Below are positions 31,336-35,562 of a stretch of 35,562 nt of DNA, piece after piece. How positions within the stretch are numbered: the stretch's first letter is position 1; each line of letters begins with the position of its first letter. A model generated the notes under the pieces. The model did no database searches. It worked only from the letters and a program-made list of their open reading frames with translations, and was not told the origin of the DNA. The DNA lies in assembly GCA_049509915.1 (NCBI GenBank), contig JBEKZL010000036.1, forward strand, positions 1 to 35,562, written 5' to 3'. This DNA is from JBEKYD01 sp049509915 (GTDB taxonomy: Bacteria; Acidobacteriota; Terriglobia; Bryobacterales; Bryobacteraceae). The position numbers and the translations under genes were made by a program.

Positions 31336-31566
31336 ATGCGGACCACTATTGTGATCGACGACGACGTACTGGCTGCCGCCAAGGAATTGGCCGCGGTAGA
31401 GCGGAAGAGCGTGGGCGCGGTGATCTCTTCGCTGGCCAGGCGGGCCTTGCGTCCGGCTGAATCCGGCCGCCGAACTCGCAACGGCGTGCCTCTCCTGCCG
31501 GTCCGTCCCGGTTCTCCGCCGGTGACCTCCGAGCTGGTACGTCGGCTCGGTGAGGAGTTGCCTTGA
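31336..31566 (+). CDS. vapB: VapB-type ribbon-helix-helix antitoxin
   Basis: The 76-residue protein starts MRTTIVIDDDVLAAAKELAA, the usual N-terminal ribbon and helix of RHH antitoxins. A basic, Pro-rich toxin-binding tail follows, ending VTSELVRRLGEELP. The ATG at 31336 follows GGGAGAAG; the frame is open to 31300. Its TGA overlaps the TTG start of the PIN toxin. It should neutralise the toxin and repress the operon. Confidence 0.85.
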   Translation: MRTTIVIDDDVLAAAKELAAVERKSVGAVISSLARRALRPAESGRRTRNGVPLLPVRPGSPPVTSELVRRLGEELP

Positions 31567-31997
31567 ATCGCTTTCTGCTCGATGTGAACGTGCTGATCGC
31601 CCTGATCGATCCTGCGCACGTTCAGCACGACCGCGCCCATGAATGGTTCGCCGAATTGGGCGCTCAAGCGTGGGCCACCTGTCCGCTGACCGAGAACGGC
31701 GTGCTCCGGATTGTCGGCCATGCGCGGTATCCCAACTCTCCCGGGACTCCGGCCGCGGTGGCCGAGCTGATGGCCGGCTTGCGCCGCCTTCCTGGCCACG
31801 AATTCTGGCCCGACGATCTCACGCTTTTCGATCGTCAACGCATCGACCCGGCGCGCCTGTTGGATTCCGGGCAGGTAACCGACACGTATCTCCTGGCTCT
31901 GGCCCGCGCCCATGGCGGGCAGTTAGCCACCTTCGACGGCCATTTGGTTACGGATGCGGTGGTCAACGGTTTCGAGGCGCGTCATCGAATCGGCTAA
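31563..31997 (+). CDS. vapC: VapC-type PIN-domain toxin
   Basis: This 144-residue PIN-domain RNase toxin carries the acidic set: Asp7 in FLLDVNVLIALID, Glu in CPLTENGVLRIV, Asp in GQVTDTYLLALA and Asp in LATFDGHL. Such toxins cut tRNA or rRNA when freed from the antitoxin. The start is TTG, overlapping the antitoxin stop. It converges with the Nramp-family gene, whose stop is 11 bases away. Confidence 0.9.
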   Translation: MNRFLLDVNVLIALIDPAHVQHDRAHEWFAELGAQAWATCPLTENGVLRIVGHARYPNSPGTPAAVAELMAGLRRLPGHEFWPDDLTLFDRQRIDPARLLDSGQVTDTYLLALARAHGGQLATFDGHLVTDAVVNGFEARHRIG

Positions 31998-32008
31998 CAG
32001 GCGTTGCC

Positions 32009-33319
32009 TTATGCGGCCACCGCTGTCACTAGCATGATGACGGAGGCGATCAGCATAACACCAGCGCAGGTCCATCCAAGCCAGCGAAGCAGAGCCCCGT
32101 TTCGGTGCTCACCCATGACGTCGGCCCTGCTGGTGAGCAGCACAACCAGGACCAACAGAGGTGGCGCCAATGCTCCATTGAGCACAGCGGACCAGAAGAG
32201 CATTTTGACGGCGTTCAGGCCCGCATAATCCAGGCCGAGGCCAAGCGCCATGGCCACGGCAATGACACCATAGAAGCCGTGAGCCAGAGGAGGATGCACC
32301 TCCAGCGAGCCAACCCAATCGGCCGCTTCGGCGATCGCGTACGCACAAGATCCGGCTAAAACGGGGACTCCCAGCATGCCGGCGCCGAGTAAACCCAGGC
32401 TGAAGAGCCAGTACGCGCCGGCGCCGGCCAAAGGCCGTAGCGCCTCGGCGGCCTCGCGTGCGGTGGATATGGTCGTGTTGCCGTGCGCGTTCAGGGTGGC
32501 GGCTGCCGTGAGAATGATGAAGTACATCACCAGGTTCGAAAAGAACATGCCGGTAAGGACATCGTTCCGCAGGCGGCGAAGTTCCCGATGGGACGCGCCT
32601 TCGCGCAGCGCGACGGTCGATTTTCCCGCGGCGATATCCTCCTCAACTTCCTGCGCGGCCTGCCAAAAGAAGAGGTATGGCGAGATGGTAGTTCCCAGGA
32701 TGCCCACCAGTGTCGCCCAATACGCGCCGGTCCATTGCACATGTGGAATCAGGGTCGCCCGAACCACGGCGGACCAGTTCGGGTGCGCGAAAAATGCCGC
32801 GGCGATGTAGGCAAACAAGGCGAGCGTAAGCCATTTGAAAATCCGGGCGATGACGCGATAACTGGTCCAGAACAGCAGGCATACCAGGAGGAGCGCGTAC
32901 GCGGGCTTCCAATAGAGCGACCCGACACCGGTGAGAAGCTGCGTGACTTCAGCCATGCCGCCGAGATCCGCGGCGATGTTGAAGATATTGGCGATGAGGA
33001 GCAGCGCACAGGCGCCCCATAATATCCACCGCGGATAGCGTACTCGAATCACGCCCGCCAACCCGAGCCCGGTGACCATGCCGAGGCGGGCACACATTAT
33101 TTGTACCGCCGCCATCAACGGGAAAGAAAAGATCGCGGTCCATAAGAGCGAGTAGCCGAAGGCGGCGCCGGTAACCGAATAGGTTGCGATGCCGGATGGG
33201 TCGTCATCCGCGGCGCCGGTAATCAATCCGGGGCCAAGATTGGAGAAGAACCTGCGGAAGCGGCCTTGCAGGACAAACACGCGTCGGGCCGCCTTCGCTC
33301 CCGAAGAATTCTGACTCAA
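32009..33319 (-). CDS. Nramp-family transporter with altered metal motifs
   Basis: The 436-residue protein has about eleven membrane segments and the Nramp fold. The first helix carries DDDPSG (38-43) where metal-selective Nramps have DPGN. The sixth has GMLGVPVLAGS where they have MPH, so the Met and His are both replaced by Val. This resembles the divergent bacterial Nramp-related branch (such as YcsG-type proteins), whose substrate is less certain: manganese, iron or perhaps magnesium. The start is TTG, overlapping the stop of the GH100-like gene (TTGA). It is thus co-expressed with a glycosidase and a glycosyltransferase, an odd pairing. Confidence 0.88.
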   Translation of the reverse strand: MSQNSSGAKAARRVFVLQGRFRRFFSNLGPGLITGAADDDPSGIATYSVTGAAFGYSLLWTAIFSFPLMAAVQIMCARLGMVTGLGLAGVIRVRYPRWILWGACALLLIANIFNIAADLGGMAEVTQLLTGVGSLYWKPAYALLLVCLLFWTSYRVIARIFKWLTLALFAYIAAAFFAHPNWSAVVRATLIPHVQWTGAYWATLVGILGTTISPYLFFWQAAQEVEEDIAAGKSTVALREGASHRELRRLRNDVLTGMFFSNLVMYFIILTAAATLNAHGNTTISTAREAAEALRPLAGAGAYWLFSLGLLGAGMLGVPVLAGSCAYAIAEAADWVGSLEVHPPLAHGFYGVIAVAMALGLGLDYAGLNAVKMLFWSAVLNGALAPPLLVLVVLLTSRADVMGEHRNGALLRWLGWTCAGVMLIASVIMLVTAVAA

Positions 33320-34500
33320 TCGCCCCCCGTCTCAATCCCAGTGCCGCGCACTTCGCCGAAGAACGGCGTACGCTCCTGCAGCACACATTCCGCCGCGTAG
33401 AGGTACATAGCGGCCGACCAGGTCTGCCAATCCCGTCCGCTAGGCTGACCGGTCTGCGCTTTGATCCACTCGTTGAATCCCCACTCTGCCTCGTTTTCGT
33501 GCCACGGTTTCACCAGTTCCGTCAGCGCCAGCAGCTTCCGTCTCGCCAGGTCCATCCGCCCCGCCGCCACGCATGCCGCCACATAGAATCCGCAGACAAA
33601 CGGCCAGACACCCCCGTTGTGATACTCGCCGGGCCGGTTGTACTTCTCGTATCGCGGCCGCCAGTCGGGATCCTGGCGCAGAATGTAGGGAAACAAACAA
33701 GGCGGTAAATCCACGGCCAGTTCTTTCCGGTCCCGCATCGCCTGGCACTCGGCCTCTACCCATGCCACCAGATCGCGAGCCCGATCGGGCGGAGCAATTC
33801 CAGTCAGGATCGCCAGGCTGTTGCCCAGCAGGTCGAAACGGTCGCTGTTAAAGATTTTGTAGGAGTAAAGGGCGTAATACGGCTTGGATGGCACTACCAG
33901 ACCCTCGTGCTCATGGGGGTTCTTCGCCTCGCCGAGGACCTCCAGGCGGTTCATCAACCCGCGCAGTTGACCGGCGGACTCGGGCTCGCCGTACAGCACC
34001 AGGTACGCGTACACCAGAGTGTTTACGTAGAGCCCATAACCCATCACCCACTGCTCGTCGCGCCAGTCGCTGGTCGGTAGCTGAGAGACCATGACCATGT
34101 CGTCAGGGCTCTGGTACTTCATCCACGTCAGGGCTTTGTGCGCCGCCTCATCAAGGAATTCGGGCTGGCTGGCCGATTTTCTGTATAACGCCAGGCCGAA
34201 GAGGAAGAGCGGCGTGGTATCGCTGGAACCACGGTCGGCAGGATCGTGGGCGAGGCCCGGGATGAGACCGCGCGCCGTCTGATTGGTTGCCAGCGCCGTC
34301 AGAGTGCGTCTCAGAGCGTCGGCAAGCTGTGCGTTACCGGTGGCCAAAAAACCCAGGGCGGAAATCATGAGATCTCGCGTGTAAGGCTCCGGGTATCCCC
34401 ACCCCGCGGTCCGCGGCAGTCCTTGAAATGGCCCCCGCGAGTTGTGTAGCAGGATCCTTAAGGCAGCATCCTTAGCCTGATCGATAGTGAACGGTGCCAC
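33316..34500 (-). CDS. GH100-like (alpha/alpha)6-barrel glycosidase
   Basis: The 394-residue cytoplasmic protein has the pattern of neutral/alkaline invertases and their bacterial relatives: GWGYPEPYTRDLMISALGF, SDWRDEQWVMGYG (candidate catalytic Asp), GEYHNGGVWPFVCGFYVAA and DWQTWSAAMYLYAAE. The family hydrolyses sucrose in plants and cyanobacteria; other members act on different sugars. It was also considered as an amylo-alpha-1,6-glucosidase-type enzyme, so the substrate is open. The start is GTG at 34500, one base after the glycosyltransferase stop. It has no signal peptide. Confidence 0.8.
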   Translation of the reverse strand: MAPFTIDQAKDAALRILLHNSRGPFQGLPRTAGWGYPEPYTRDLMISALGFLATGNAQLADALRRTLTALATNQTARGLIPGLAHDPADRGSSDTTPLFLFGLALYRKSASQPEFLDEAAHKALTWMKYQSPDDMVMVSQLPTSDWRDEQWVMGYGLYVNTLVYAYLVLYGEPESAGQLRGLMNRLEVLGEAKNPHEHEGLVVPSKPYYALYSYKIFNSDRFDLLGNSLAILTGIAPPDRARDLVAWVEAECQAMRDRKELAVDLPPCLFPYILRQDPDWRPRYEKYNRPGEYHNGGVWPFVCGFYVAACVAAGRMDLARRKLLALTELVKPWHENEAEWGFNEWIKAQTGQPSGRDWQTWSAAMYLYAAECVLQERTPFFGEVRGTGIETGGD

Positions 34501-34501
34501 C

Positions 34502-35562
34502 TTACTGAATCCCCAATCGATCGGACACGATCTTCACGAAGCGCCGAGCCACATGGCGATAGTCAAACAACTCGACCACGTGTTTTCGGCCGGCTTCGCC
34601 CATCCGCCGGCGCAGACCGCTGTCCCGCATGAGTACCAGCAGGTATTTGGCAATGTCGGGAGCGCTCGCCCGGAACTCCGCTGTTCGTGGAGTTGGGAAC
34701 ACGATGCGATTGGTGTTGTCGATCCCGTGGCCTTCCCCGAACACGGCCTCGGTGATCTTCCGCTCTTCCGCTACTTTTGCCAGGAAGGCCGTTTCACCGT
34801 GGACCATGGTGTCGAGAAATGCCATCGCATCGATGGCGATTACCGGTTTGGCGCAGGCGTTAGCCTCCACCTGAATCATTCCGAATCCCTCCAGCCGCGA
34901 CGGCGCGGCGTAGATATCGCAGGCGGCCAGTAAGTAGGGCATGAAATTTTGGGAGACCACATTCGTGGAGTAGACGATCTTATTGGCGATGCCCAGATCC
35001 GCCGCCAGTTGGAGGTCGATCGCGTTCTGTTTCACCGTGCGCGGCTGAGGCCACACCTTGCAGACATACCTCCAGTCGGGCAGTTCGGCATCCATCAGCG
35101 CCAGCGCCCGCATCACCTCCTGGGCGCCCTTGGAGGCCGCGTCGCCGCCGACGGTCAGGATCATGATCTGGTCGTCAGTCACTCCCAAGGCCTCGCGAAT
35201 CGACCGGACCTTGAGGTCGCCGGCTCCGCGCGGCACGAAACTGTCCGTGTCGCAACCGACCGGGAGCACCTCGATGTTGTCACCCCGGATGCCATCCCTG
35301 ATGTATACCTCTTTCACCCACTTGGAGGTGACCAAGATCAGCGGAAGAGCGTTCAATACCTCGCGGTGGGCGGCGACATAACCATCGGCCAGAAGCCAGG
35401 GCACGCACTTCATCCCAAACTGCTGCGGGTGCAGAACCAGGTGCGGAACATGACCCCAGAATCCAATGCCCACCACCACGTCCGGCTGAAACCAGCGGTA
35501 ATACCATTCCTTTTCCTGGGGCGATTCGAAATGCACCGGGTGGACATCCACGCCGATCTCGC
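34502..35562 (-). CDS. family 4 glycosyltransferase (5' end outside the window)
   Basis: The frame is open through the window edge, so the N-terminus is missing; the visible 353 residues start EIGVDVHPVHFES. The C-terminal half has the family 4 signature: ILTVGGDAASKGAQEVMRAL, then PSRLEGFGMIQVEANACAKP, with the E-x7-E pair in EGFGMIQVE. It transfers a sugar from an activated donor; the acceptor is unknown. It is followed at once by the GH100-like glycosidase, an arrangement seen for sucrose- or glycoside-type compatible-solute pathways. That link is inference. Confidence 0.88.
   Translation of the reverse strand, partial: EIGVDVHPVHFESPQEKEWYYRWFQPDVVVGIGFWGHVPHLVLHPQQFGMKCVPWLLADGYVAAHREVLNALPLILVTSKWVKEVYIRDGIRGDNIEVLPVGCDTDSFVPRGAGDLKVRSIREALGVTDDQIMILTVGGDAASKGAQEVMRALALMDAELPDWRYVCKVWPQPRTVKQNAIDLQLAADLGIANKIVYSTNVVSQNFMPYLLAACDIYAAPSRLEGFGMIQVEANACAKPVIAIDAMAFLDTMVHGETAFLAKVAEERKITEAVFGEGHGIDNTNRIVFPTPRTAEFRASAPDIAKYLLVLMRDSGLRRRMGEAGRKHVVELFDYRHVARRFVKIVSDRLGIQ

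Noticed and set aside
1..35562. CRISPR arrays, tRNA or rRNA genes
   Set aside because: No regularly spaced direct repeats, tRNA-like T-loop sequences or rRNA signatures were noticed by eye; a dedicated search was not run.

Overview
The window is GC-rich chromosomal DNA, most likely from an Acidobacteriota bacterium near Bryobacterales/Solibacter. This is an inference. It rests on an ADOP/MacB-type permease fragment, the secreted polysaccharide-degrading enzymes, the abundance of short palindromic intergenic repeats and the general protein style. No rRNA or tRNA gene, CRISPR array or intact insertion sequence was seen.

Layout. (1) 1-949: decayed C-terminal half of an ADOP-type permease. (2) 1062-6580, minus strand: a compact chemosensory operon read as cheA, an unrecognised helical protein, an ODP-like di-iron metallo-beta-lactamase-fold protein, a soluble PAS-containing chemoreceptor, and cheV. 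It carries no cheR, cheB, cheD, free cheW or free cheY. This is the most interesting system here: a candidate cytoplasmic redox, oxygen or iron sensing array without an adaptation branch. (3) 6730-13457, minus strand: a housekeeping and envelope run, read as Trm112-like protein, family 9 glycosyltransferase, MsbA-type exporter, YicC, Gmk, RpoZ, CoaBC and a type-4 uracil-DNA glycosylase. The first five are tightly packed, with several 4-base start/stop overlaps. (4) 13533-16325: a genomic scar with a broken brnT next to brnA, a twice-broken TonB-domain protein, the 3' tail of a second esterase, a 239-bp direct duplication of the glycosyltransferase gene, and the C-terminal part of another gene. 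(5) 16471-25588: secreted or envelope enzymes (esterase-like hydrolase, 5'-nucleotidase-like phosphoesterase, arabinose-5-phosphate isomerase, GH29 alpha-L-fucosidase, S10 carboxypeptidase, histidine phosphatase). A sulfatase remnant that has lost its middle and a UPF0175/DUF3368 toxin-antitoxin pair are also here. (6) 25870-31121, minus strand: a lytic transglycosylase overlapping a GAF-like protein, an HD-domain protein, a VOC-fold protein and an AraC regulator. (7) 31221-31997: a short ORF with an excellent ribosome site, then a VapBC pair. (8) 32009-35562, minus strand: family 4 glycosyltransferase (cut by the window edge), GH100-like glycosidase and an Nramp-family transporter with altered metal motifs, with overlapping or abutting ends.

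How the parts work together. Regions 3 and 5 supply outer-envelope assembly (MsbA, KdsD, glycosyltransferase) and polymer degradation. At least five sets of hairpin or inverted-repeat elements lie between genes, one of them present in two good copies and a degenerate third. The three toxin-antitoxin loci and the cluster of broken genes mark 13.5-16.3 kb, and to a lesser extent 24.8-25.9 and 31.2-32.0 kb, as accessory sites.
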